A DNA stretch of 64,000 bases from Arsukibacterium sp. UBA3155. Its GTDB lineage: Bacteria; Pseudomonadota; Gammaproteobacteria; Enterobacterales; Alteromonadaceae. Positions 35,569 to 43,683 of this stretch are shown here, in pieces. The position numbers and the translations under genes are program-made. Where the stretch lies: NCBI GenBank assembly GCA_002364615.1, contig DEYP01000015.1, forward strand, positions 1 through 64,000, written 5' to 3'. The notes beneath the pieces are model-generated. The model was not told where the DNA came from, did not search any database, and saw nothing but the letters and a program-made list of their open reading frames with translations. How positions within the stretch are numbered: position 1 is the stretch's first letter; the number at the start of each line of letters is the position of its first letter.

Positions 35569-36060
35569 ATGAAAGTATTAACGATCATGTTCAGCTTACT
35601 GTTTAGCTTACCTGCGTTTGCTCAGTTTCAAGTAATGGGTAATGGCAGCTATACCCTGCAAAGCGGAGAAACCGTACCCTTGCAATACGGCTTTGGCTAT
35701 ACCTTAAAAGACGGCGCGTTTCATTTTAGTGCCGGTAAACAAAGCCTTACCGTAAGCAGCCTGCCACAGAAATATTCGTTGTCGCTAATTCTGCAAAATG
35801 AAGACGAAGTATGGGTGCCAGACTTTGTCAATTCGCCGATTGTGGCGTTCGACTACGAAATAAGCGGCTTCAACATTAAGCTGACTCAGGAACCTGAACT
35901 AAAAGACGGTCGGGGTAATTTTATCTTACATTATGACGGCGGCCGCTACCGCTTCGACCGCGGTCCGGGACAAGTTAATTTTGTTTTCAATGACGAAGGC
36001 ATAGCCAGAGTAGAAATTAAAGGTATGTTCAAACTGCCAAACACCAAACCGCAGGAATAA
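35569..36060 (+). CDS. Exported protein of unknown function
   Basis: 163 residues with a clear signal peptide (MKVLTIMFSLLFSLPAFAQ, cleavage after AFA). The mature part is a soluble, mostly beta-rich domain with Tyr/Phe/Gly patches (YGFGYTLKDGAFHFSAGK, GRGNFILHYDGGRYRFDRG). No cysteine pair or catalytic motif is recognised. ATG at 35569 has AAGGAG upstream. I do not recognise the family. It is solitary and convergent with the maiA-side genes. Confidence 0.75.
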   Translation: MKVLTIMFSLLFSLPAFAQFQVMGNGSYTLQSGETVPLQYGFGYTLKDGAFHFSAGKQSLTVSSLPQKYSLSLILQNEDEVWVPDFVNSPIVAFDYEISGFNIKLTQEPELKDGRGNFILHYDGGRYRFDRGPGQVNFVFNDEGIARVEIKGMFKLPNTKPQE

Positions 36061-36069
36061 ACGGCGGGT

Positions 36070-36318
36070 TTAATCCGGTTCGCGCTGCAATTGCAACGCC
36101 GGTAACATGCCGGATGCGATGCACAGCAGAGGCGCCAGTAAGGTAACAAACCAAAGTGGCTGTAGCTGAACGCCATGCCACAACGCATAGAGTGCAGCCG
36201 TTAACTGAAATACAATACCAAACACACCGATATACACCAGCGCTCGATTAAGAAATCGTTTTGGCATTGTAGGCAGTTTTTTCGGCTGCACGTTTACCCG
36301 CTGCTTGAAATCCGTCAT
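36070..36318 (-). CDS. Small two-helix membrane protein of unknown function
   Basis: 82 residues: a basic N-terminus (MTDFKQRVNVQPKKLPTM), then two hydrophobic helices (about 26-47 and 54-74) and a short charged tail. No family was recognised. It follows maiA by three bases, so is probably co-transcribed as the last gene of the aromatic degradation block. Confidence 0.65.
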   Translation of the reverse strand: MTDFKQRVNVQPKKLPTMPKRFLNRALVYIGVFGIVFQLTAALYALWHGVQLQPLWFVTLLAPLLCIASGMLPALQLQREPD

Positions 36319-36321
36319 GGC

Positions 36322-36963
36322 TTAAACCTGGGCATCGCTTTGTTGCTCTGGCGCTGCCAGGGCAAACCCGGCCAGTTGCTGGCAATGATGGTATAGCCGG
36401 CTAATAGTAGGATACTCCAGGGTGTCGAGTTTAAAACGCAGAGCGTTGTACACCTGCGGCACCAGACATATATCGGCCAGGGTAATGCTGTCGCCATAGC
36501 AAAACTCGCCAGCGGTGCGCAGCAAACGCTGCTCCAACGCGGTAAAGCCTGTGTGTAACCAGTGATGGATCCACTCAGTTTTCTGCTCGTCCGTTAATGT
36601 TAGTGGCCCGGTTAAATACTGCAGCACCCGTAAATTATTCAGCGGGTGAATATCGCAGGCAATATCCAGCGCCAGTGAGCGCACCTGTGCTTTTGCTACA
36701 GCATCTTTAGGCAACAATGCTGGCTCAGGATACATCTCGTCAAGATACTCAATAATCGCCAATGACTGATTCAGGGTCAGCTCACCATCAACATAGGTGG
36801 GCACCAACTGATTGGGGTTTAGCTGCTGATACTCTGCGCTATGCTGCTGACCCCCGTCTTTTAACAGATGTACAGGAATGGTTTCGAAGCTGAGCTGCTT
36901 TAAATTCAGTGCGATACGCACCCGGTAGGCAGCGGAAGACCGCCAATAGCTGTAGAGTTTCAT
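36322..36963 (-). CDS. maiA: Maleylacetoacetate isomerase
   Basis: Glutathione-dependent isomerisation of maleylacetoacetate to fumarylacetoacetate, the third step of homogentisate degradation. 213 residues; the zeta-class GST signature is MKLYSYWRSSAAYRVRIALN (catalytic Ser/Cys-type loop SSAAYR), with LNPNQLVPTY and QSLAIIEYLDE. The gene is downstream of the FAH gene but is separated from it by a palindromic repeat element. Confidence 0.94.
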   Translation of the reverse strand: MKLYSYWRSSAAYRVRIALNLKQLSFETIPVHLLKDGGQQHSAEYQQLNPNQLVPTYVDGELTLNQSLAIIEYLDEMYPEPALLPKDAVAKAQVRSLALDIACDIHPLNNLRVLQYLTGPLTLTDEQKTEWIHHWLHTGFTALEQRLLRTAGEFCYGDSITLADICLVPQVYNALRFKLDTLEYPTISRLYHHCQQLAGFALAAPEQQSDAQV

Positions 36964-37000
36964 CGTGTTACCTTTAGCGCTTAGAACCCGCTGCTGCTAC

Positions 37001-37087
37001 GTACATTTTCCTGCGACACGCCGTGAACCCATCCTTGGGGGCTCGTTTCCGCCCGTCCAGGGCTTCAACGGTCACAGAAAAAAGTAC
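37001..37087. repeat. Cloverleaf-like palindromic intergenic element
   Basis: Outer arms GTACATTTTCCTGCGAC (37001-37017) and GTCACAGAAAAAAGTAC (37071-37087) are inverted with 14 of 17 matches. Inner arms CCGTGAA and TTCAACGG continue the pairing. Between them sit two small stem-loops: CCC with GGGG around ATCCTT, and GCCC with GGGC around GTCCA. The whole folds as a three-way junction. No open reading frame fits. It resembles multi-copy REP-type elements, but only this copy is visible here. Confidence 0.6.
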
Positions 37088-37110
37088 ATCCGCATCCGCT
37101 GGGCCTGTGG

Positions 37111-38127
37111 TTAACCCTTATATTGCACCACTTGCTGGTCGATAGCACCAAAAATGCTCTGGCCATCGCTATCCAGCATTTCCATTTTAATGGTATCACC
37201 AAACTGCATAAAAGCGGTACTGGGTTTGCCGTCGCGAATAGTTTCAATCATCCGGATCTCCGCAATACAGCTATAACCTACACCACCTTCGGTAATGGCA
37301 GTACCATACTCGGTGCCTTGTTTATTCGACACGGTACCTGAACCAATTACTGCACCAGCACCCAGATTGCGGGTTTTCGCCGCGTGGGCAATCAACTGAC
37401 CAAAGTGAAATGTCATATCAACACCGGCATTCGGCTTACCAAATGGCTGGCCATTGTACGTCGACAATAGCGGTAAATGCAGCCGGCCATCCTGCCATTT
37501 ATCGCCCAGCTCGTCCGGGGTAACGGCAACCGGGCTAAAGCTTGAGGCTGGCTTTGCGTTAAAAAAGCCAAAGCCCTTAGCCAGCTCATTAGGAATTAAA
37601 CCGCGCAGAGATACATCATTAACCAGCATCAGCAGCCGTATTTTCTTAAGCGCCTGCTCCGGGCTTACGGCCATAGGTACATCATCTGTAACTATTGCTA
37701 CTTCGCCCTCAAAGTCGATACCATGCTCAGTACTTATCGCCTCAATGTCGTCACGCGGACCAATAAAATCGTCAGAGCCGCCCTGATACATCAGCGGATC
37801 GGTCCAGAAACTTGGTGGCATTTCAGAATTACGTGCCTTTCGCACCAGTTCTACATGGTTAACATACGCACTGCCATCAGCCCACTGATAAGCGCGAGGT
37901 AACGGCGACTCACACTGCTGTGCATTAAAGGCCATTTCGCCATCCAGCGCACCGCTATTCAGCGCCTTTGACACTTGTTCAGCTTTTGGTGCCAGGCCTG
38001 CCCAGTTATCCAGTAACTGCTGCATGGTTTTTGCAATATCATCAATAGCGATACACCGGCTTAAATCACGGCTTACCACCACTAACTGCCCATCGCGGGT
38101 ATTATTTTTTAAACTTGCTAACTTCAT
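37111..38127 (-). CDS. Fumarylacetoacetate hydrolase family protein
   Basis: 338 residues. Hydrolyses fumarylacetoacetate to fumarate and acetoacetate in this context. Metal ligands of the FAH fold are in FEGEVAIVTDDVPMAVS and the lysine/acid cluster in VNDVSLRGLIPNE. The C-terminus ends in the usual IGSGTVSNKQGTEYG, then GDTIKMEMLDSDGQSIFGAIDQ. The neighbours maiA, hmgA and hppD make the tyrosine-degradation role likely. FAH-fold enzymes also include other pathways, so the assignment rests on context. Confidence 0.9.
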   Translation of the reverse strand: MKLASLKNNTRDGQLVVVSRDLSRCIAIDDIAKTMQQLLDNWAGLAPKAEQVSKALNSGALDGEMAFNAQQCESPLPRAYQWADGSAYVNHVELVRKARNSEMPPSFWTDPLMYQGGSDDFIGPRDDIEAISTEHGIDFEGEVAIVTDDVPMAVSPEQALKKIRLLMLVNDVSLRGLIPNELAKGFGFFNAKPASSFSPVAVTPDELGDKWQDGRLHLPLLSTYNGQPFGKPNAGVDMTFHFGQLIAHAAKTRNLGAGAVIGSGTVSNKQGTEYGTAITEGGVGYSCIAEIRMIETIRDGKPSTAFMQFGDTIKMEMLDSDGQSIFGAIDQQVVQYKG

Positions 38128-38145
38128 ATCAATCCTTAACTGTGT

Positions 38146-39285
38146 TCATACCTGAGGCTTGGTTTTCCAGCTGTTGACGTAATCCGGATTTTCGGTTGCC
38201 AGCGCTGCGTCACCAAACGATAGCGCATCACGGGTATCCAGCATTACCGCCACTTCATCAGTAAACTTTTTCTTATGCTCGCGCCCGGCAGCAAACGCTT
38301 TTGGATGAGGGCCATGGGTAAAACCAGCCGGATGAAACGTTACCATGCCCTTTTCAATATTATCGCGACTGAAAAAATCACCAGCGTGGTAAAACAGAAC
38401 CTCATCGTAATCATCATTGTTGTGATAAAACGGCACTTTTAATGCGCCCGGATCGCTTTCAATTGGCCTCGGAACAAAGGTACACACCACAAAGCGCTGC
38501 GCCACAAACGTGGTATGGGCAGAGGGCGGCAGGTGATAACGGTGGCTCATTAATGGCCGGATATCACGCCAGTTAATTCGCATTACCGCCAAATCCCCAT
38601 GCCAGCCAATCGCATCAAGCGGATTATAGGGGTAAGTAATCACTGACACCTGGCCGTGGCGTTTCACTTCAACCTGCCAGCTGTCTTCGCTGTATTGCGC
38701 TTTGAAAGCATCATTAATTTTTGGTGTGTCGAGCATTGCCGGGTCAAAGATTGCGTGGTTGCCCACCAGGCCTTTTTCCGGCAGCTGATAGCTATCGTTT
38801 GTCGCCTCAATCAACAGAATAAACATCGGCTCATTGGGTACCAGCCGCCACATGGTTGAACGTGGGATCACAATATAGTCACCGTCACGCACACTCAGAT
38901 GACCATAATCACAATACAGCTCTGCACTGCCTTCATGAATAAATAACAGCTCATCACCATCAGCATTGCGCGCTAAAGCGCTCATGCTGTCGCTAAGACG
39001 CCAGGTTCGCATCTTGCAGTGGCTGTTAAACAGCAAATCCGGTACCGCCCACGGCGATTGCGTTTTATCCTGCTTAATTTCGTTGAAGTTAAACAAGTGG
39101 GGCCGCAAAGGCCCCTGCCACTCACTCCAGCCAGTTGGTGCGTGGGTATGATGGAAATGCGTTGCCGGGCCAAAAAAACCACTGCGACCCGTTTCCCGCT
39201 CGTATATTGCCTGCTCTGGGAAATCGGCATGCGCCTGCCGTGATACATCGCCTTCCTTTAAAGGAAAAGATGCCCATTTACGCAT
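38146..39285 (-). CDS. hmgA: Homogentisate 1,2-dioxygenase
   Basis: Non-heme iron dioxygenase that opens the homogentisate ring to maleylacetoacetate. Iron ligand region HNNDDYDEVLFYHAGDFF and HPAGFTHGPHPKAF near the C-terminus supply His, Glu and His. The 379 residues are shorter than the about 430 of many HmgA proteins, mainly at the N-terminus; this compact form is common in related marine bacteria, as far as I recall. It overlaps hppD by 8 bases. Confidence 0.92.
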   Translation of the reverse strand: MRKWASFPLKEGDVSRQAHADFPEQAIYERETGRSGFFGPATHFHHTHAPTGWSEWQGPLRPHLFNFNEIKQDKTQSPWAVPDLLFNSHCKMRTWRLSDSMSALARNADGDELLFIHEGSAELYCDYGHLSVRDGDYIVIPRSTMWRLVPNEPMFILLIEATNDSYQLPEKGLVGNHAIFDPAMLDTPKINDAFKAQYSEDSWQVEVKRHGQVSVITYPYNPLDAIGWHGDLAVMRINWRDIRPLMSHRYHLPPSAHTTFVAQRFVVCTFVPRPIESDPGALKVPFYHNNDDYDEVLFYHAGDFFSRDNIEKGMVTFHPAGFTHGPHPKAFAAGREHKKKFTDEVAVMLDTRDALSFGDAALATENPDYVNSWKTKPQV

Positions 39286-40360
39286 TGCTTAACACTCCAC
39301 GCTGAATTTGGTCTTCTTCGATAGACTCAAATAGTGCTTTGAAGTTACCCTCGCCGAAACCTTCATTGCCTTTTCGCTGAATAATTTCAAAAAATACCGG
39401 TCCAATCACCGTTTTAGTGAAAATCTGCAGCAAAATACCGTCTTTCATCGGTGCGCCGTCGATCAGGATACGTAGCTCACGCATTTGATCTAAATCTTCC
39501 TCGTGGCCTTCAACCCGCTCATCTACCTTGTTATAATACGTTTCCGGGGTTGGCATAAATTCCATGCCGCGGCTACGCAGTGTCCGCACGGTTTCATAAA
39601 TGTCGTCTGAAGTAAGCGCGATATGCTGAATGCCTTCGCCCTTATATTCGCGAATAAATTCCTCAATCTGTGATTTATCATCAGATGACTCGTTAATAGG
39701 AATACGAATTTTGCCGCAGGGTGCTGTCATTGCTTTTGAGACGAGACCCGTCAGTTTGCCTTCAATATCAAAATAGCGAATTTCACGGAAATTACCGATA
39801 TTTTCATAAAAACCGGCCCACAGGTTCATGTTACCGCGCATCACGTTGTGGGTTAAATGATCCAGCACTTCCAGGCCAACACTATGTTCAGCCATGTCAG
39901 ATTGCCAGTTATCATAGTATTTGAAGTCAATATCGTAGACAGAGCTGGCACCATAACGGTCAACAAAATAAAGCAAGCTGCTGCCAATACCATACACCGC
40001 TGGAATATTCAGCTCCATCGGCCCAACCTGGTTTTTGTATTCTTTCGCGCCATTGGCCAGTGCGTGTTTTAACGCCGCAGCAGCATCGGTGACACGAAAG
40101 GCCATGGCGCATACGGAAGGCCCATGCAAACGTGCAAACTCTTCTGCCTGTGAATTAGGCTCGGCATTAATAATAAAATTAATGTCGCCCTGCTTATACA
40201 ACCAGGCTTGCTTAGAACGATGCTTTGCCACTTCGGTAAAGCCCAACGAGAAAAACAACGCTTTTAATTTCTGAATACCATCAGCATCTGCCGCGGTATA
40301 TTCAACAAACTCAAAACCATCTGTACCCAGCGGATTAATTGTATTTTTAGTAGTTGGCAT
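39278..40360 (-). CDS. hppD: 4-hydroxyphenylpyruvate dioxygenase
   Basis: Converts 4-hydroxyphenylpyruvate to homogentisate with Fe(II). Two vicinal-oxygen-chelate domains: iron ligands His in VGLEVLDHLTHNV, His in GEGIQHIALTSDDI and Glu in FFEIIQRKGNEGFGEGNF. 360 residues. It heads the operon hppD-hmgA-FAH-(maiA). A TyrR-box palindrome lies about 105-122 bases upstream of the ATG. Confidence 0.96.
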   Translation of the reverse strand: MPTTKNTINPLGTDGFEFVEYTAADADGIQKLKALFFSLGFTEVAKHRSKQAWLYKQGDINFIINAEPNSQAEEFARLHGPSVCAMAFRVTDAAAALKHALANGAKEYKNQVGPMELNIPAVYGIGSSLLYFVDRYGASSVYDIDFKYYDNWQSDMAEHSVGLEVLDHLTHNVMRGNMNLWAGFYENIGNFREIRYFDIEGKLTGLVSKAMTAPCGKIRIPINESSDDKSQIEEFIREYKGEGIQHIALTSDDIYETVRTLRSRGMEFMPTPETYYNKVDERVEGHEEDLDQMRELRILIDGAPMKDGILLQIFTKTVIGPVFFEIIQRKGNEGFGEGNFKALFESIEEDQIQRGVLSNA

Positions 40361-40464
40361 TTAGGGGTTCTCCGAACAACGAATGTGGGCGCTATCATGC
40401 GCTTACCAATAAAAAAAGAAAGAGGGGGGCTTACTGTAGCCCGTAACGGATTTATAGCAGAAGT

Positions 40465-40482
40465 TGTACATAAATAACTACA
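40465..40482. promoter_or_regulatory. TyrR-box-like palindrome upstream of hppD
   Basis: TGTACATAAATAACTACA has the TyrR geometry TGT-N12-ACA (consensus TGTAAA-N6-TTTACA; 5/6 and 4/6 half matches) and extends to TTGTA-N10-TACAA. It overlaps the region just upstream of a TATAAA hexamer on the minus strand (plus 40451-40456) likely used by hppD. Confidence 0.65.
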
Positions 40483-40572
40483 AAAGGCCCATTAGCCGGA
40501 AACCTGAATGCAAGGGCCGACAGATAAGCCTGCCAGCCCGCCATTAGTAAAGCATTCAGCACAAAGGCGTAA

Positions 40573-42135
40573 TTATATTTTTACAGTCTTACGGTTTATG
40601 CCGTAATCACGGAGCTTGTTGGCCACTGCGGTATGGCTTAAACCAAGCTTTTTCGCTAACTGGCGTGAACTGGGGTATGCAGGATACAGCTTGCGTAGCA
40701 GGTTAGCCTCAAAGCGTTTGACGGCCTCGTCCAGTGTGCCATCAAAGTCCTGCTCCAGATAACCAAAATCACTGGTGTAACTGGGCAATTGCAAATGGTC
40801 TTTTTCCAGCTCGTAACCGTCAAGTAAGGTCACTGCCCGATACAGCGCATTTTCCAGCTGGCGCACGTTACCGGGCCACGGGTATTGCTGTAAAAACTGG
40901 CTACAGCTTTCCGTTAAGCGGGGGACTTTGCGACCCAGCCGGGCTGCAAAACGTGCAATAAAAAACTCGGCTAACGGCACCACATCCTGCTTGCGCTCGC
41001 GCAAGGGAGGCAACGTCAGGGTGAGTACGTTCAGACGATAAAACAAGTCTTCACGAAAACGTCCTTCCTGCACCATCCCGGGAAGATCTTTTTGCGTGGT
41101 ACAAATTACCCTGACGTCTACTTTCACCTCGTTTTCATCAGCGACACGCCTAAAGCTGCCGTCCTGCAAAAAGCGAATAAGTTTAGTTTGCAGCTGCGTC
41201 GACATCTCGCCCACTTCGTCCAGAAAGACACTGCCGCCATTCGCTTGTTCAAATATCCCTTTCTTGCCTTCGGTACTGCCGGCAAAGGCGTGAGATCCAT
41301 AACCAAATAATTCCGACTCAGCGACATTGTCGGGCAATGACGCGCAATTAACCGCCAGAAAAGGTTTGCCTGCGCGGCTACCAGCGGCATGGCAAGCCCG
41401 GGCCAATAGCTCTTTGCCGGTACCCGTCTCACCCATAATTAAAATTGGCGCATCAAGCTGAGCCATTTTTTTCGCCTCACGCACCACTTTTCGCATCAGG
41501 TTGCTGTTGGCTTGTAAGGTATTAAAACTTTCCTGGTCGCCTTTTTTAAAGGCCACCATGTGTTGACCGAGCCGGCTCTCTGATTTTAAGTTAATGACGG
41601 CGCCGGCCAGGATCTCATGCCCGGTTTCGTCCGGTACCATCACTGGCAAAATGTCGGCAATAAACCGCTTGCCGTGAATTTCAAAGCGGCGCGTTTGCGC
41701 CAGTACTTCATCACTTTCCAGCCAGCGCTGAAAATTAAAGCCTTTAACCATGCCCTGCAAAGACTGCCCCTGAATATCCTGCTGAGCAACTGACAATGCT
41801 TCCAAAGCAGCGTCATTAATTACTGTTACATTGGCTTTAATATCAATGGCTATCAAGCCATCAGGCAAAGTTTTCAGTAACGTGGTTAACTCATTGTGTT
41901 CGCGCTCCGATGGCAGAAAAGCCGTTGTTTTTACATCTTCTACTCCGGCAATTCTTCGTATTTTGGCCATCAGCTCCTGAAACTTTTCAAAGTTCACGGT
42001 GGGAAATGACACATACATCCGGTTGAGTGATGGGTCCACCTCAATTCCACGCAAGTCCAGCTGATAACCCACCAGAATATTTAATACCTCCTGTGCAAGC
42101 CCCAGGCGGTTTTGACATTGAATTTCTAAACGCAT
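40573..42135 (-). CDS. tyrR: Aromatic amino acid regulator TyrR
   Basis: 520 residues: N-terminal ACT domain (MRLEIQCQNRLGLAQEVL), PAS domain (about 80-190), AAA+ domain with Walker A GETGTGKELLARA and DEVGEMS, and a C-terminal Fis-type HTH (SRQLAKKLGLSHTAVANKL). The GAFTGA loop that contacts sigma-54 is absent (reads GYGSHAFAGSTEG), so it should act at sigma-70 promoters as in E. coli. It lies between the hppD block and phhAB, both likely targets. Confidence 0.95.
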   Translation of the reverse strand: MRLEIQCQNRLGLAQEVLNILVGYQLDLRGIEVDPSLNRMYVSFPTVNFEKFQELMAKIRRIAGVEDVKTTAFLPSEREHNELTTLLKTLPDGLIAIDIKANVTVINDAALEALSVAQQDIQGQSLQGMVKGFNFQRWLESDEVLAQTRRFEIHGKRFIADILPVMVPDETGHEILAGAVINLKSESRLGQHMVAFKKGDQESFNTLQANSNLMRKVVREAKKMAQLDAPILIMGETGTGKELLARACHAAGSRAGKPFLAVNCASLPDNVAESELFGYGSHAFAGSTEGKKGIFEQANGGSVFLDEVGEMSTQLQTKLIRFLQDGSFRRVADENEVKVDVRVICTTQKDLPGMVQEGRFREDLFYRLNVLTLTLPPLRERKQDVVPLAEFFIARFAARLGRKVPRLTESCSQFLQQYPWPGNVRQLENALYRAVTLLDGYELEKDHLQLPSYTSDFGYLEQDFDGTLDEAVKRFEANLLRKLYPAYPSSRQLAKKLGLSHTAVANKLRDYGINRKTVKI

Positions 42136-42206
42136 AATAGCGACGTACCCCGATACCAGTTAATAACGCTATGATACGGTATCTGGCCATTGTCAGACCA
42201 GCAGTT

Positions 42207-42224
42207 TGTAAAGATATATGAACA
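42207..42224. promoter_or_regulatory. Weak TyrR-box-like site upstream of tyrR
   Basis: TGTAAAGATATATGAACA: left half TGTAAA perfect, right half TGAACA 4/6 of TTTACA, correct six-base centre. It lies about 72-90 bases upstream of the tyrR start and would fit autoregulation. Confidence 0.45.
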
Positions 42225-42359
42225 AATACGCCAGAGTCGGCCCTGGATAAGACAAATAGCGGCTAAAAAGATAATCAATTCTGAGGATTAACGCCAGCGA
42301 GCGGTTGCTCACTGACGATATTATCGCGCGGACTCACGAAAAGCAGCGGGGTGGTAAGC

Positions 42360-42701
42360 CTAGTCAGTCAGCAGACTGTCTGTTTTAGCGGCACAAATAA
42401 AATCGTTTTTATGCAACCCTTTAATAGAGTGGGACCACCAGGTGACGGTCAGCTTGCCCCATTCAAGTAATAATGCGGGATGGTGTCCTTCATCTTCTGC
42501 CAGTTGCGCCACTTTATTGTGAAATGCCCAAGCCTGCTTGAAGTTCTTAAATTTATATAACCGCTCGAGTTGCAAAATACCGTCACGAGCAACCGGGGTC
42601 CAGTCTGGAATTTGCCGCATTAACTCAGGTAGCTCAGCATCAGAGACTTTCGGAGCATCAGCCTTACAGGCTTCACATTTCATTGCTGTTAATTCTGTCA
42701 T
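42360..42701 (-). CDS. phhB: Pterin-4a-carbinolamine dehydratase
   Basis: Dehydrates the pterin carbinolamine produced by phenylalanine hydroxylase, allowing cofactor recycling. 113 residues from the ATG at 42701 (AGGAG six bases upstream); an ATG/GTG slightly earlier is too close to that site. Conserved [21 protein letters not shown] contains the active-site histidines, and [20 protein letters not shown] is the usual bacterial N-terminus. It follows phhA with eight bases between. Confidence 0.95.
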   Translation of the reverse strand: MTELTAMKCEACKADAPKVSDAELPELMRQIPDWTPVARDGILQLERLYKFKNFKQAWAFHNKVAQLAEDEGHHPALLLEWGKLTVTWWSHSIKGLHKNDFICAAKTDSLLTD

Positions 42702-42709
42702 TACCACTC

Positions 42710-43510
42710 CTAACTTGCTTGTTTTTGTTTGGGCTCAAAGCGAGGGGCGTGCAAGCCAAGGGCTTTAGCTTGCTCAACCAACGCCATCATATCCAGATGA
42801 GCGACATCAAATAAATCATCAATATTATTCAATAAAAAATAAATAGGCTGCATAATATCAATCCGATAAGGCGTACGCAGCATATCGACAGCATCAAAGG
42901 GTTTGCGCTCCGGTGTATCAGATTCCAGCGCATAAACGGTTTCACCAGGGGAGGATAAAATACCACCGCCATAAATTCGTAAACCGTCGGGGGTCTTTAA
43001 CAACCCAAACTCAATGGTAAACCAATAAAGGCGCGCCAGAAATACCCTATCCTGCTTACTGGCCGCCAAGCCAAGTTTACCGTAAGTATGAGTAAACTCC
43101 GCAAAGGCCGGATTGGTCAACATCGCGCAGTGACCGAAAATCTCATGGAAAATATCGGGCTCTTGCAGATAATCAAATTCTTCGCGGGAGCGGATAAAGG
43201 TAGCGACCGGAAAACGCTTATTAGCCAGCAACTCAAAAAATTTATCAAAACTAATCAGTGCCGGTACTTCAGCACATTCCCAGCCGGTTGTCGCTCGCAG
43301 TACCTTATTTACATCTTCCAGCTGCGGGATCCGGTCAGTGGGCAGTTGCAATTTCTCCAGCCCGGCCAGGAACTCATCGCATGCCTTGCCTTCGATAACG
43401 CCAAGCTGGCGGGTAATCAGTTCATGCCAAATCTGATTTTCTTCATCAGACCAGGCAATAATACCGTTTTCATCTGATTGTCTGGATACATACTGACTTG
43501 TCTTACTCAT
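42710..43510 (-). CDS. phhA: Phenylalanine 4-monooxygenase
   Basis: Hydroxylates phenylalanine to tyrosine with tetrahydropterin and non-heme iron. 266 residues, single catalytic domain without the regulatory ACT of animal enzymes. Iron ligands are the two histidines of [14 protein letters not shown] and a glutamate in [12 protein letters not shown] perfect-left-half TyrR box is 125-142 bases upstream. Its product enters the hppD/hmgA/FAH/maiA route encoded next to it. Confidence 0.96.
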   Translation of the reverse strand: MSKTSQYVSRQSDENGIIAWSDEENQIWHELITRQLGVIEGKACDEFLAGLEKLQLPTDRIPQLEDVNKVLRATTGWECAEVPALISFDKFFELLANKRFPVATFIRSREEFDYLQEPDIFHEIFGHCAMLTNPAFAEFTHTYGKLGLAASKQDRVFLARLYWFTIEFGLLKTPDGLRIYGGGILSSPGETVYALESDTPERKPFDAVDMLRTPYRIDIMQPIYFLLNNIDDLFDVAHLDMMALVEQAKALGLHAPRFEPKQKQAS

Positions 43511-43634
43511 AAATAACCTGTTGCAAATAAATGGGCAGCTCGCACTGCCATAAACGTACTGCGGATACTAGTGGATATGGCTACGCCTGGGTATCATACG
43601 CTCACCAAAAGCACTGTAAAGCTGCCGCCACTGT

Positions 43635-43652
43635 TGTAAAGTATAGATTACA
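43635..43652. promoter_or_regulatory. Strong TyrR-box-like palindrome upstream of phhA
   Basis: TGTAAAGTATAGATTACA has a perfect left half and 5/6 right half of the TyrR consensus TGTAAA-N6-TTTACA, and extends to TTGTAA-N8-TTACAA. A lone TGTAAA half-site lies exactly 20 bases away (43615-43620), in the style of paired strong and weak boxes. Confidence 0.75.
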
Positions 43653-43683
43653 ACGATAGAGCAGGCCGCAGCTTAACGAGGCT

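Noticed and set aside
42136..43683. Sigma-54 promoters for phhA or tyrR, as in Pseudomonas PhhR systems
   Set aside because: No TGGCAC-N5-TTGC match was found and TyrR here lacks the GAFTGA loop.
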